DNA of 64,000 nucleotides from Blautia sp. (GCA_017475035.1 JAFVGK010000156.1:1-64000), one strand, 5' to 3'; positions 1-10,700 are shown, counted from the stretch's first letter. Notes: generated by a model not told the origin, from the letters alone. Program-made: numbers and translations.

Positions 1-465
1 CTAAACCATGTGTTAAAAGAGGCAGGGAACAACCATAAAGGAAAGAATCTGCTCACATCCTACACAGTCAGAGTCCTGCTGGAACTGATGCAGTCTGTGA
101 CAGCCAAAGCAGCCAAAAACTATCCGACCGTACAAATGGAGGCGATAAAAGTGGTGACAAGAGGGATTTTTATAACTGAAACAATGAAAGAGATGATGGC
201 GGCGGAAGCGAGAGGAGAAGCGAGAGGAGAAGCAAGAGGAGAGGCGAGAGGAGAAACCAAAGGCGAAAATAAAAAAATATTATCCTTGGTTTGTAAAAAG
301 CTCCGTAAGCACCAGTCTGTCGAGATGATCGCGGATGCGCTGGAAGAGGACGTGACCGTTATCCAGAAGATCTGTAATATGATAGCTCCGCTGGCTCCGG
401 ATTATGATGAAAAGAAAGCCTATGAACTCCTGCACCCTTCAGATGATGAGGCGATCAATGCCTGA
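1..465 (+). pseudogene. C-terminal part of an Rpn-like (PD-(D/E)XK transposase/nuclease type) protein, cut by window edge
   Basis: The frame is open from base 1, so the gene begins upstream. The visible part has a low-complexity run of EARG repeats (codons near 205-260), then a charged C-terminal segment containing KLRKHQSVEMIADALEED. Such EARGEARG linkers followed by a short helical tail are typical of the Rpn family of recombination-promoting nucleases that are abundant in gut Clostridia; the catalytic domain would lie outside the window. A near-identical partial copy lies at 1030-1317, so the segment was duplicated locally. I cannot tell whether the whole gene is intact. The family call rests on the tail only. 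Confidence 0.45.
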
Positions 466-468
466 AGC

Positions 469-855
469 AGATGAGGACCTTTAGATTTGATCCAGAGGGA
501 AATGCATTCTGACGATATGAGGAAAGCCGTTCAGGAAACGATACGAATCTGCCGGGAAAAGGATGTTTTGAGAGATTACCTTAAGGGAGAGGAGGCGGCT
601 GCGGTTATGTTTGCATTTGCAGATCAGGAAAAGGAATTTAACAAAGCACTGAGGACTGAGAGGAGAGAAGGTATCTCTATCGGAGAAGCCAGAGGAGAAG
701 CCAGAGGTGCAATCAAAGAAGCAATCCGCATGTATACGGAAGAGCTGGAATTGATGCCTTCTGAGATTGTCAAACGGATTATGACTCGTTTTAGCCTGAA
801 GAAAGATGAGGCTGAGAATTATCTCAAAGAAGTGACCGGACTTTCGCCGAAGTGA
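469..855 (+). pseudogene. frameshifted remnant of a second Rpn-like gene
   Basis: An ATG at 469 opens a 13-codon frame (MRTFRFDPEGNAF then stop). The continuation is in another frame from about 487 (SDDMRKAVQETIRICREKD onward) to the stop at 855, which suggests a frameshift near 508. The long part holds the IRICREKDVLRDYL segment, an EARGEARG linker and a helical tail, again the architecture of Rpn-family C-termini. It has no good ribosome binding site of its own. A second, more damaged copy follows at 1335-1710. It is probably not functional, although a short protein from a TTG at 487 cannot be excluded. Confidence 0.4.
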
Positions 856-1029
856 AAACTATATATCACATTTGATAGAATGTCATTTAAAAGAATTGTT
901 ATATAATAATCGTTTCACTCCTTTTAGAATCGGTAAACAACTACATTGCAGCTGATCGCCTGTTCCACTATGATCACGTGATAGCCATTTACCAGAACAC
1001 GTTTATGGAGAAGAATATCCTCCACATAA

Positions 1030-1317
1030 AACAAGAGGGGTTTTTTTATAACTGAAACAATGAAAGAGATGATGGCGGCAGGAGCGAGAGGAAAAGAGAT
1101 AGGAGAAGTGATAGGCGAAAATAGAAAACTGTTGTCGCAGATATGTAAAAAGCTTCGTAAGCACCAGTCTGTCGAGATGATCGCGGATGCACTGGAAGAG
1201 GACGTGACTGTCATCCAGAAGATCTGTAATATGATAGATCCTCTGGCTCCTGATTATGATGAAGAAAAAGTCTATGAAATCCTGCATCTTTCGGATGAAA
1301 AGGCGATCAGTGCCTGA
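1030..1317 (+). pseudogene. duplicate of the first Rpn-like C-terminal fragment
   Basis: From about 1030 the DNA closely matches 157-465: the same TTTTTATAACTGAAACAATG stretch, a shortened EARG-type linker and the same KLRKHQSVEMIADALEED tail. The frame from 1060 is open to a stop at 1317, but the 5' part of the gene is missing. The preceding 924-1029 reads as an unrelated short coding-like scrap (NNYIAADRLFHYDHV) that I cannot place. This is best read as a truncated tandem duplicate. Confidence 0.5.
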
Positions 1318-1448
1318 ACCCGATAAGAGCCTTTAGTTTTGATCCCAGAGGAAAATCTATTCTGACGATATGAGGAAAGCCGTTCAGGGAACGTTACGAA
1401 TCTGCCGGGAAAAGGATGTTTTGAAGGATTACCTCAAGGAGCAGGAGA

Positions 1449-1535
1449 CAGATTTTGCTGCTTCGGCAGCCCAACTGCCGAAGCAGCAAAATCGTCATCC
1501 GAAGATATTAAGCCGATCTACAAAACTGTGTTTTG
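1449..1535 (+). repeat. dispersed repeat family B, copy 1
   Basis: It holds an inverted repeat TTTTGCTGCTTCGGCAG / CTGCCGAAGCAGCAAAA, followed by a conserved tail (CGTCATCCGAAGATATT, then a block ending in ACAAAACTGTGTTTT). Related copies are at 18198-18279, 48701-48760 (minus), 48796-48879 (minus), 53489-53535, 60201-60243 and, degenerate, 48967-49020 (minus). It sits inside a duplicated gene remnant whose other copy lacks it. Confidence 0.8.
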
Positions 1536-1582
1536 AGAGGCGGCTGCAGCAGTTATGTTCGCATTTGCAGATCAGGAGAAGG

Positions 1583-1687
1583 GTTTTTATACTCGTGAAC
1601 GCATTTAACTGCCGCTTTCGGATTGAAAAGGGAGCGCGTTCACTCGTTATACGTTGGGCAGATCGGCAGACATTTCCGTTACCGGGT
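1583..1687 (+). repeat. dispersed repeat family C, copy 1
   Basis: This stretch contains CTTTCGGATTG followed by AAAAGGGAGCGCGTTCACTCG and an ACGTTGGGCAGATCGGCA block. It matches 4004-4092, and the flanking arms GTGAACGC/GCGTTCAC form a hairpin. It interrupts the second copy of the Rpn-like remnant. Confidence 0.7.
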
Positions 1688-1812
1688 ATAACAAAGCGCT
1701 GAGGACAGAGAAATATATTATGGAAGTTGAAACAATGAGTTCCTTTAAAAGCTGTAATCAGTCGAAGTGTGAACAGACAATTATGTCTAACTGTGAATAA
1801 ATGATATTGCTG

Positions 1813-1841
1813 TTGACGAACAAGATCAATACGGTTATAAT
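1813..1841 (+). promoter_or_regulatory. sigma-A-type promoter for the pRiA4b ORF-3 gene
   Basis: TTGACG (1813-1818) and a perfect TATAAT (1836-1841) are separated by 17 bp, and lie 44 bp before the ATG at 1885. Confidence 0.7.
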
Positions 1842-1884
1842 CGTACCATGACATGTCTAATTGCGAAAAGAAAGGAGCTTCCAT

Positions 1885-3942
1885 ATGCCCATTTCTCAGA
1901 AAGATAAGGAATTCATGGAACAGGTAGCCATGTATTTTCGAAATACGAAGACTTCAAAAGACCCAAACGGGTCTATCCGCGATACAGCTATGAAGTTTCA
2001 TATCAACCGCAATAAGGTCAGGAAGATCCTGGTCACAGTGGGAGAGATAAAATCGTCAATCACGGAAACGGTGCTTTTGATGCGGCGTCAGGGAATGAGT
2101 GTGAAAGAGATTGCAGATAACCTGGGATTGTCTGTCGCGACAATATCGACTGCGATACCTTATGAAGATAAAATAGACAATACACTGGAACCGACAAAAC
2201 ATGCTTCCGACGTAAGAGAATACCGTGCATATGAGAAGAAACAGTTAAAACGGCAGGTTGGCCGCACTTTAAAAATGCAGGCTGAGCCCTCTGTCCGGAA
2301 AGGAGATAGGATGACCGATCAGGAAACAAAAGAGAAGGAATGGCAGAAGGATATCAAAATGTCCTACACAGAAACCTCTTACAGACCGCACAGGAATACA
2401 TGGGAGGATTTGGATAAAATACGTGAAATTCTGGCAGGGAAGATGACAGAGGATGCTCCGGAGGAATTGAAAGAATTATTCGCAGCCCTGGAATCCATGA
2501 AAGAGAGTCATGAAGACGAAGACAAGGAATTTGAGATCCTTTTAAAGAAGAAAAAGCTTTCTGAGAAAGAAAAAGACAGGCTTCAGGTCCTTATGTTCTT
2601 GACGGGACAATTTCCGGGAGCGCTGAATGACAGAAACAGGAAAGCGCTGGAGCAGATTTCGGGGAATCGCCTTCCTCCGGAACCGATGGAAGTTCTCCGC
2701 CTTCACCTGGAACTATACGATGAGTATTCGGATGGCGTGATAGAGAATGAAGATGCGAAGGTTTTCAGAACCTACGGGAAAGTGGAATTTGGAAACAGTA
2801 TCAGCAGGGATATCATAGTCCCCGCCGACATACCGCTTTATGCCCTGCATTATGTGATCCAGAGGGTGTTCGGATGGCAGAATTCCCACCTGCGGAAATT
2901 TGAGCTTCCTGAGGACAGATTCCAGATAGTCACAAATGGGAAAACTTCCATGTGGAGCCGTATGGTTGGCGTGCTGTTTCGTTCGCCTTTTATGGGAGAG
3001 GATGATGAATTCTGGGCAGATGACTATAACGGCGGCAGCTTTAAGAACTGGATGCGTAAGAAGTATACCGGTCCTTATCAATCCCAGTGTCAAGGGGAAG
3101 GCATTTTCTCATGCCGGCAGGATATGATGAAATTAGATATGAATGCGGATTATTATGTCATGTATTCCAGAGCTTATAATCGGAGAACGCAGAAGTATGA
3201 CGGGGAAGAGTACGTTCTAGCTGTTTCACCTGTCCATGGTACAAATGGGGAAAAAAGACCGGAGCCCAGACCATGGCAGGGTGATGATATTCCCTACAGG
3301 ATAGAGATTGTCAGATTTTCCGAGGTTCCTTCAGAAGGTCTTCGGCGTTTCTTTGAACGAAACCCTGAGACATTGCTTGAGAGGCTCCCGATAAACACCG
3401 TTTTAGCAGCAGGTAAATTCAGTTTGCCAGAAAACTGTACAGAGGAAGAACGAAAGTATATTGATGAACAGATGGCAGAATCCGGAGACGAAGTATATCA
3501 GCAGTCGGAAGAATATATTACGAGAATTATAAGTGAACAGATCGACTCGCCGGATATGCAGGTGCTGCCGATTCCCGTGACAGATGTACTGCTGTATACT
3601 TACGACTTTGGAGATAACTGGAAGATCAGGATCACAGCCAGCGAGAACTGTACAGATCTCGTAGAGTCCGGCAGGATCACGCAGACCGGACTCGACCGGG
3701 CGAATGTAAAGTGCAGAGAAGTGTATCGCCCTGTACTGATTGCCAGGGATGGAGAAATGCTGGTAGATGATGTCGGAGGGATACACGGCTTTGCCGACTT
3801 TTTGGAAAAGATAAATCCGGAACTGAAAGGTATGGATCCGGAAGAGAAAGAAGATGCAAGGAGGGAAAAGAAGGAATACCTCGAATGGGCGAAAAGCCTC
3901 GGGTGGCATAGAGAAAAAATATCAGATTTCAGCTTACTGTAA
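1885..3942 (+). CDS. HTH protein with plasmid pRiA4b ORF-3-like domain
   Basis: This is a 685-residue soluble protein. The start at 1885 is chosen because AAAGGAG lies at 1871-1877; an upstream in-frame TTG at 1861 has no such site. Residues about 30-50 and 66-92 look like two helix-turn-helix segments (the second is LMRRQGMSVKEIADNLGLS), followed by a charged linker. From about residue 300 to 665 there is a pRiA4b ORF-3-type domain, recognised by YTYDFGDNW near 571 and DDVGGIHGFADF near 628. The domain is widespread in bacteria and plasmids, and its biochemical role is unknown. The N-terminal HTH suggests DNA binding. The gene is monocistronic with its own promoter and sits between decayed mobile-type sequences and non-coding repeats, so it may be accessory. 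Confidence 0.75.
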   Translation: MPISQKDKEFMEQVAMYFRNTKTSKDPNGSIRDTAMKFHINRNKVRKILVTVGEIKSSITETVLLMRRQGMSVKEIADNLGLSVATISTAIPYEDKIDNTLEPTKHASDVREYRAYEKKQLKRQVGRTLKMQAEPSVRKGDRMTDQETKEKEWQKDIKMSYTETSYRPHRNTWEDLDKIREILAGKMTEDAPEELKELFAALESMKESHEDEDKEFEILLKKKKLSEKEKDRLQVLMFLTGQFPGALNDRNRKALEQISGNRLPPEPMEVLRLHLELYDEYSDGVIENEDAKVFRTYGKVEFGNSISRDIIVPADIPLYALHYVIQRVFGWQNSHLRKFELPEDRFQIVTNGKTSMWSRMVGVLFRSPFMGEDDEFWADDYNGGSFKNWMRKKYTGPYQSQCQGEGIFSCRQDMMKLDMNADYYVMYSRAYNRRTQKYDGEEYVLAVSPVHGTNGEKRPEPRPWQGDDIPYRIEIVRFSEVPSEGLRRFFERNPETLLERLPINTVLAAGKFSLPENCTEEERKYIDEQMAESGDEVYQQSEEYITRIISEQIDSPDMQVLPIPVTDVLLYTYDFGDNWKIRITASENCTDLVESGRITQTGLDRANVKCREVYRPVLIARDGEMLVDDVGGIHGFADFLEKINPELKGMDPEEKEDARREKKEYLEWAKSLGWHREKISDFSLL

Positions 3943-4003
3943 CATACTTCAGGATACGCATTAACAGGAATCGATAGATTCTATTTTGATTTGTTCTATT
4001 CTT

Positions 4004-4092
4004 TAGTGTGCTGATTTCCCTTTCGGATTGGAAAGGGAGCGCACTCATTCGTTACACGTTGAGTAGATTGGCAAACATCTATGTTACCGAAT
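4004..4092 (+). repeat. dispersed repeat family C, copy 2
   Basis: The sequence CCCTTTCGGATTGGAAAGGG forms a hairpin and is followed by AGCGCACTCATTCGTTACACG and a block closely matching 1640-1685. It is free-standing here, unlike copy 1, which is inserted in a gene remnant. Confidence 0.7.
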
Positions 4093-4207
4093 ATATAGAT
4101 TGTATACGTTTATGTCACTGAGTATAAATTGGTCAAGAACGTAAGATAAGATAAGATATTTTTCTTCAACACTACAGAGCTTCGGGTTACATATCAACTT
4201 TCATTAT

Positions 4208-4448
4208 ACAGCTCGGTTCATATATTATGAGAGGCGGACAGGTCGATGTCACAATGAGCGACGCATTAGAAAAATAATTGACGAGACTGAAACCGATGGG
4301 AGACTTGAGGTCTGAGGTGGCTCCGGCTCTTCCGGAGACACCTCAGACCTTTAGTCTCCCACGGGAGATGGCTCGGCTGTTATTTTTCTGCTGAGCGAAT
4401 GTGACATCGGCCTGGGAGCCATTGTAAACCCTGAAGCCGAGCGTCAAG
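4208..4448 (+). repeat. palindromic repeat family A, long form (copy A1)
   Basis: The element begins ACAGCTCGGTTCATA and ends GAAGCCGAGCGTCAAG. The arms pair across the whole length: GTCGATGTCACA with TGTGACATCG, AGAAAAATAA with TTATTTTTCT, and GGGAGACT with AGTCTCCC. The core AGGTCTGAGGTG / CACCTCAGACCT closes on CTCCGG / CCGGAG. It could form one long hairpin in DNA or RNA. It matches 50314-50556 almost base for base. Confidence 0.85.
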
Positions 4449-4496
4449 ATGTCACATAAAACTCTATTCCACCATATCCTGACGTCAAAGACTTAC

Positions 4497-4540
4497 CTCA
4501 ACCTTTAGTTTCCCGCTGGAAATGGCTCGGCTGTTGCTAT
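4497..4540 (+). repeat. partial copy of repeat family A
   Basis: ACCTTTAGTTTCCCGCTGGA and ATGGCTCGGCTGTT match the middle and right arm of family A with several mismatches; the rest of the element is missing. Confidence 0.6.
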
Positions 4541-4611
4541 ACAGTAAGCAGGGTAACATAAAAGGTAACATAAAATCTGACAAAGGTTTTGTAGATAAAC
4601 GCCTCATGTTA

Positions 4612-4620
4612 TGGTATACT
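4612..4620 (+). promoter_or_regulatory. extended -10 promoter upstream of the giant repeat gene
   Basis: TGGTATACT has the TG-n-TATACT form of an extended -10. There is only a weak -35 (TTGTAG at 4589-4594, 20 bp upstream). It would leave a 5' leader of about 140 nt before the ATG at 4768. Confidence 0.45.
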
Positions 4621-4720
4621 TAGTCGGTAACTGCTTCGTTTTTTTGAACGCAGGAAAAAGCCTGAAAGAAATGCGCAGAGCCCAAAGAAGCCTCTCGCTT
4701 AAATATATAAAGAACTGAAA

Positions 4721-4770
4721 GAAAGGAGGAGCCGCTCATAATATTAGAGCGGCGTTGAGCGATTAGGATG
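4721..4770 (+). promoter_or_regulatory. ribosome binding site separated from the start codon by a hairpin
   Basis: A strong GAAAGGAGGA (4721-4730) lies about 40 nt before the ATG at 4768, which is too far for normal initiation. Between them GCCGCTC (4731-4737) pairs with GAGCGGC (4747-4753). If folded, the hairpin brings the Shine-Dalgarno to about 15 nt from the ATG. No in-frame start lies between, since TGA precedes. The only local alternative, TTAGG, abuts the ATG. This could be a translation switch. Confidence 0.5.
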
Positions 4771-7700
4771 AAGAAACAACTGTTCAGACCACTTCTCTTA
4801 GCTGTATGCGCCTGTATCTGCATCCAGGCAAGAAGCGCCCCTGCTTATGCGGGTCAGACGATCGTGGTGGAGAAAAATGACGCCGATCTGCCTACCCTTG
4901 AAAACATCGTCAATGAAGAAAACGAATTAATTCTTGGAGACGACGGGTATGCGGTGATCCGTAAAGAATACAATGCGCAAAATCAGATCATAAAAGAATC
5001 CTATTACGATCTGGAGGACGCGCCTGTCATCTCCCCGACAAAGGGTTATGCTTCTATAGAAAAGGAGTACGACGATTCCGGGAGAGTGACTTACGAAGCC
5101 TATTATGACGCTGACGGCAGCCTGCTGTCTCTGCCTGAAAAAAACTATGCTGCAGTTGCGAGGGAGTATGATGACTCCGGAAGAGTGATTTACGAAGCCT
5201 GGTATGGCACCGACGGCAAACCGCTGCTCCTGTCCGGAAAAGACTATGCCGCAGTTGCGAGGGAGTATGATGAAGCCGGTAAAGTGAGCTATGAAGCATA
5301 TTTTGACACGGAAGGAAAGCCCCTCTTTCTTCCGGGAAAAGGCTACGCCGCACTCTCAAGGAAATATGACGAGAATGACCGTGTTTCCTATGAATGTTAT
5401 TACGACGGAGAAAGAAACCGTATCATAGCCATGGCAGGTTATTCCGGGATCCGCCGTGAATACGAAGACCATGGCTGGGTGACCCTGGAAGCCTACTTCG
5501 ATACCGAAGACCAACCCATGCTTCTGGCGTCAAAGAAATATGCTTCTGTCAAGAAAGAATACAACGAAGCCGGTAAGGTGACGAAAGAATTCTACTTCGG
5601 CGTTACAGGTGAACCGGTAAAATCCAGCTCGAACTATGCCTCCGTAGAAAGAGAATATAACGAAGCCGGGCTGGCGATTCAGGAAGCCTATTTTGACGAG
5701 GAGGGGAATCCCCAGTACCTGTCTTCCGGTTACTGTGCACTTTCCCGGGAATATAACGAGGCAGGAAAGACCAGCCGGGAAGCCTACTTTGACGCGGAGG
5801 GACAGCCCGTCCTGCTGACAGATGGCTATCATGCCTGGACGAGAGAATATGACGAAGCCGGGCAGATCATCAGGGAAGCCTATTATGGACTGGACGGGGA
5901 ACCGATTCTCAGAAACGGCAATTATGCTTCCTTAACCAGAGATTACAACGATGAAGGCAAGGTGTCACGGGAAGCTTACTATGGCCTCGATGAAAAGCCG
6001 ATTATGCGGACGGGAGACTATGCTTCCCTGACCAGAGAATACAACGAGGCAGGCCAGATTATTCAGGAATCGTATTACGGGCTCGACGGAGAGCCGATCC
6101 TCCGAAGCGGAGCTTATGCTTCCCTGACGAGGGAGTACAACGAAGCAGGCCAGGTAAGTAAGGAAGCTTATTATGACCAGGAAGGCAAGCCGGTTATCAA
6201 CGCCAGCGGCTACGCAGCGATTGAAAAGGAATATAACAAAGCCGGGAAAGTCACCCGCGAAGCGTATTTCGATGTCACAGATTCCCCGCTCCTGGTTGAA
6301 GCACTCGGGTATGCCATAGTAGAGCGGGAATATGACGACAGACAGCTGATCACCCGTGAGGCTTACTTTGATACTGCCGGAGCCCCGCTCCTGGTCGAGT
6401 CCAAGGGCTATGCCATTGTAGAACGGGAATATAATGAGAATCAACTGGTAAGCCGCGAGGCGTACTTTGACATTAACGGAGCTCCGCTCCTGGTCGCGTC
6501 CAAAGGTTATGCCAGCGTGGAACGAGATTATAACGAAAACCAGCTGATAAAAAAAGAAGCCTATTTCGATGAAGAGGGCAGTCCGGTCCGCATTGCGGCA
6601 GGCTATGCCAGCGTGGAACGGGAATATAACGACAATAAGCTGATCATAAAGGAAGCCTATTTCGACGAAGAAGGCAATCCTGTCCGCATCCCCGCAGGCT
6701 ACGCTTCCGTTGCCCGTGACTACAATGAAGCATCGAAGCTCATTCGTGAAGCTTATTTCGATGAAGCCGGAGATCCCGTCCTGCTTCCGGGAAAAGATTA
6801 CGCCGCCCTGTCAAGAGAGTATGACGACAACGGCTATATAACCTATGAATGCTATGATGACGGGGAAGGAAACCCTGTTCTGGCACAGATGGGGTATTCA
6901 GGCATCCGGAAGGAATACGAGGACCATGGCTGGGTCATTCTGGAAGCCTACTACGATACCGAAGACCAGCCCATGATTCTGGCGTCCAGGAAATGTGCTT
7001 CCATCACAAGAGAATACAACGAAGCCGGTAAGGTGACGAAAGAATCCTACTTCGGCATTACAGGTGAGCCGGTAAAATCCAGCTCGAATTATGCCTCCGT
7101 AGAAAGAGAGTACAACGAAGCCGGGCTGGCGATTCATGAAGCCTACTTTGACGAGGAGGGGAATCCCCAGTACATGTCTTCCGGTTACTGTGCACTTGCC
7201 CGGGAATATAATGAGGCAGGAAAAACCAGCCGGGAAGCTTACTTTGACGCGGAGGGACAGCCCGTTCTTCTGACGGACGGCTATCATGCCCTGACGAGAG
7301 AATATGACGAAGCCGGGCAGATCATCGAGGAAGAGTATTACGGCCCGGACGGGGAGCCGATCCTCAGAAGCGGCGGCTATGCCTCCATAACCAGAGAATA
7401 TAATGTAGCGGGCAAGGTGTCACGGGAAGCTTACTATGGCCTCAACGAAGAGCCGATCCTGCGGACGGGAGACTATGCTTCCCTGACCAGAGAATACAAC
7501 GAGGCAGGCCAGATTATTCAGGAAGCATATTACGATCTCGATGGAGAGCCGACCCTTCGGAGTGGAGCTTACGCTTCCCTGACGAGGGAGTACAACGAAG
7601 CGGGCCAGGTGAGCAAAGAAGCTTACTATGACGAGGAAGGCCAGCCGGTTATCACTGCCAACGGCTACGCAGCGATTGAAAAGGAATATAACAAAGCCGG

Positions 7701-10700
7701 AAAAGTCACCCGCGAAGCCTATTTTGATGTCACAGGTTCACCGCTTCTGGTTGAGGCACTCGGGTATGCCATTGTAGAGAGGGAATATGACGACAGACAG
7801 CTGATCACCCGTGAGGCTTACTTTAATACTGCCGGAGCCCCTCTCCTGGCTGCGACGAAAGGGTACGCCATTGTAGAACGGGAATATAACGAGAATCAGC
7901 TGATGAACCGCGAAGCCTACTTTGATGTAACAGGAGCCCCGCTTATGGTTGCGTCGAAAGGCTATGCCATTCTTGAAAGGGAATATACCGAAAACCAGCT
8001 GATAAAAAAGGAAGCCTACTTTGATGAAGAAGGCAATCCGGTCCGCATTTCGGCAGGCTATGCCATCGTGGAACGGGAATACAACGATAAAAAACTGATT
8101 GCAAAAGAGTATTATTTCGATGAAAAAGGCAGTCCGGTCCGCATTCCCGCAGGCTATGCTTCCGTTACCCGCGACTATAATGAAGCATCGAAGCTCATTC
8201 GCGAGGCGTATTTCGATGAAGCCGGGGATCCCGTCCTGCTTCCGGGAAAAGACTATGCCGCCCTGTCAAGGGAGTATGACGAAAACGGCTTTGTCTCCGG
8301 GGAATACTATTATGACGGGGAAGGAAACCGTGTTCTGACCAAAATGGGATATTCCGGAGTCCGGAAGGAAAATGAAGAGCATGGCTGGCCAGTCAAGGAA
8401 GCTTACTATGACGCGAAGGATCAGCTCATGATTGTCGATTCCAGGAAGTATGCCAGAGTAGAGAAAGAATACAACGAAGCCGGCAAGGTGACCAGGGAAG
8501 CCTATTTCGGGCTCTCCGGGGAGCCTGTGAAATCCTCTTCAAATTTTGCTTCCGTGGAGAGGGAGTATGACGAAGCGGGCCAGATGATCCATGAAGCCTA
8601 CTTTGACGAGGAAGGAGAGCCTTTGGCCCTTCCAGCCGGTTACGCGGCTCTGACCAGGGAGTATAACGAGGAAGGAAAAATATCCCGCGAGTCTTATTTC
8701 GACGGAGAAGGGAATCCCGCCTATACGACTGCCGGCTATACGTCCCTGACCAGGGAGTACAATGAGGCCGGACTGGTTTCCCGTGAGTACTACTTTGATG
8801 AGGAAGGGAATCCGATCCTGAATGCCACTGGCTATGCTTCCGTTTCCAGGAAGTACGATGACAAGGGAAGAGTCAGCTATGAGGGTTACTATGACAGCTT
8901 CGGAACGCCGCTCTACCTGCCTGGAAAAGGCTATTCCGCGGTTGCCAGAGAGTATGATGAAGACGGGAATGTCACGCTGGAGTCTTATTATGGAACAGGC
9001 GGAGAGCTGACGATGCTTCCTGCCGGATATGCCGCGATCGGAAAAGAGTATAATGAAAACGGCAAGGTGACGCAGGAGCGGTATTACAATGCAAATCTGG
9101 ATCCTGTCATGCTGTTCAATAAAGGCTATGCTTCTTTACAGAGGGTATATGATGAGCATGGATATCTGATCCGGGAATCCTATTACAACCGGAACGGTGA
9201 GCTGACCATCAATACAGGCCGCTATGCCTATCTGGAACGAAAGAATGACAAAGACGGCCGGGTTCTTCGGGAAACCTATTATGACCTGACCGGAACCATT
9301 ACGCTGAACGCAACCGGTTACGCCGGTCTCGTGCGCGAGTATTATGAAGACGGAAAGATGCGGAAGGAGGATTATCTGGATGAAGACGGGAACAAGATGA
9401 TTGTCCCGATCTTTGGCTATGCCTCCCTCACCCGCGAATATGACGGGGATTTTGTTGTCAAAGAAAACTATTTTGACATAGAGGGCAACGCCTGCATCAA
9501 CAGAAGAGGTTTTGCATCCCTTACGAGGGAGTATGACGACCATGGCTGGATGGTGAAGGAAGCGTATTTAGATCTTGCGGGAGAGCCCGTCATGAATGCC
9601 CAGGATTACGCAGCCTTTATCAATACCTTCGATGAGTACGGAAGGGTCCTGTACCAGACGTTCCTTGATACGGAAGGAAACGTTCATCTGGCTGCATCCG
9701 ATGATTATGGCTATGCCATCATGAAACGGGATTACAACGAAAACGGACAGATCAGTCTGGAAACCTATCTGGACGAGAAGGAGCAGCCGGTACTGCGTCC
9801 GGTTGGCTATGCAGCCGTAGCCCGCGGCTATGATTATAACGGGCGCATGACGGAGGAAACCTACCTGGATACAGAGGGGAATCCTATCCTGATTTCCTTA
9901 AAGAACTATGCTTCTCTGAAGAGGGTTTACGATCAGGCCGGACGTCTGATGGAGGAGAGCTATTTCGATGAAAAGGGAAATCCCATCTGTTCCGTATCCG
10001 GCTACGCGAAGATTGAGAGGCAATATGATGACAACGGCTGTGTCATAAGGGAAAGCTATTTTGATGAGACCGGGAAATACCTCGTGGTTCCGGAAAAAGG
10101 CTATGCGATTGTCCACAGGGAGTACGATGATGATGGGAAGGTCGCGTATGAATATTATGATGACGAAAAGGAAAACCGGATCCTCTCGACACCAGGGTAT
10201 TCAGGGATAGCCAGAGACTATGATGTCTACGGCCAGATCACCAGGGAAGTGTATTATGACACCGATGATACGGTAATGCTTCTTACCACGAAAAATTACG
10301 CGATCATTGAGAAGGAGTATAATAAAGAAGGAAAGATCACCAAAGAAGCCTATTTCGGAATTGACGGCGAGCCGGTACGCTCTGTCTCCGATTATGCCTC
10401 TATCGAGCGGGAGTACAATGATGAAGGCCTGGTATGCTATGAAGCTTATTTTGATGAGGATGGCGCTCCTCTTGCCAACGCTTCCGGCTATGCCGCCGTT
10501 TCAAAGGAGTATACGGAAGCGGGAAAGGTGGATCATGAGGTCTACTTTGGTGAGGACGGCAGGGCGGTCCTGACGGTAAACGGTTATGCTTCTCTCACAA
10601 GAGAATATAATGACATTAACCTGGCGACCGCGGAAGCCTACTTTGACGAGGCCGGTCATCCTGTTCTGTCAGCCAAGGGCTATGCATCCCTGACGAGGGA

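Larger units (their letters stand above)
1335..1710 (+). pseudogene. duplicate of the second Rpn-like remnant, split by two repeat insertions
   Basis: Aligning this stretch to 482-665 gives three homologous blocks: 1335-1448 (MRKAVQGTLRICREKD), 1536-1582 (the AAAVMFAFADQE segment) and 1688-1710 (AACAAAGCGCTGAGGACAGA). The blocks are separated by about 86 bp and about 105 bp that are absent from the first copy. The two extra stretches match dispersed repeat families B and C found elsewhere in the window. This is therefore a dead gene fragment that records two separate insertions. Confidence 0.65.
3943..4767. other. 825-bp non-coding stretch holding repeats and the leader of the giant gene
   Basis: I see no credible gene here. 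It holds repeat C copy 2, one long and one partial repeat A copy, an extended -10 promoter and a hairpin leader, all listed separately. Confidence 0.7.

Noticed and set aside
4620-4823. 67-codon minus-strand frame upstream of the giant gene
   Set aside because: It overlaps the leader and signal peptide of the giant gene on the other strand and has no supporting signals.
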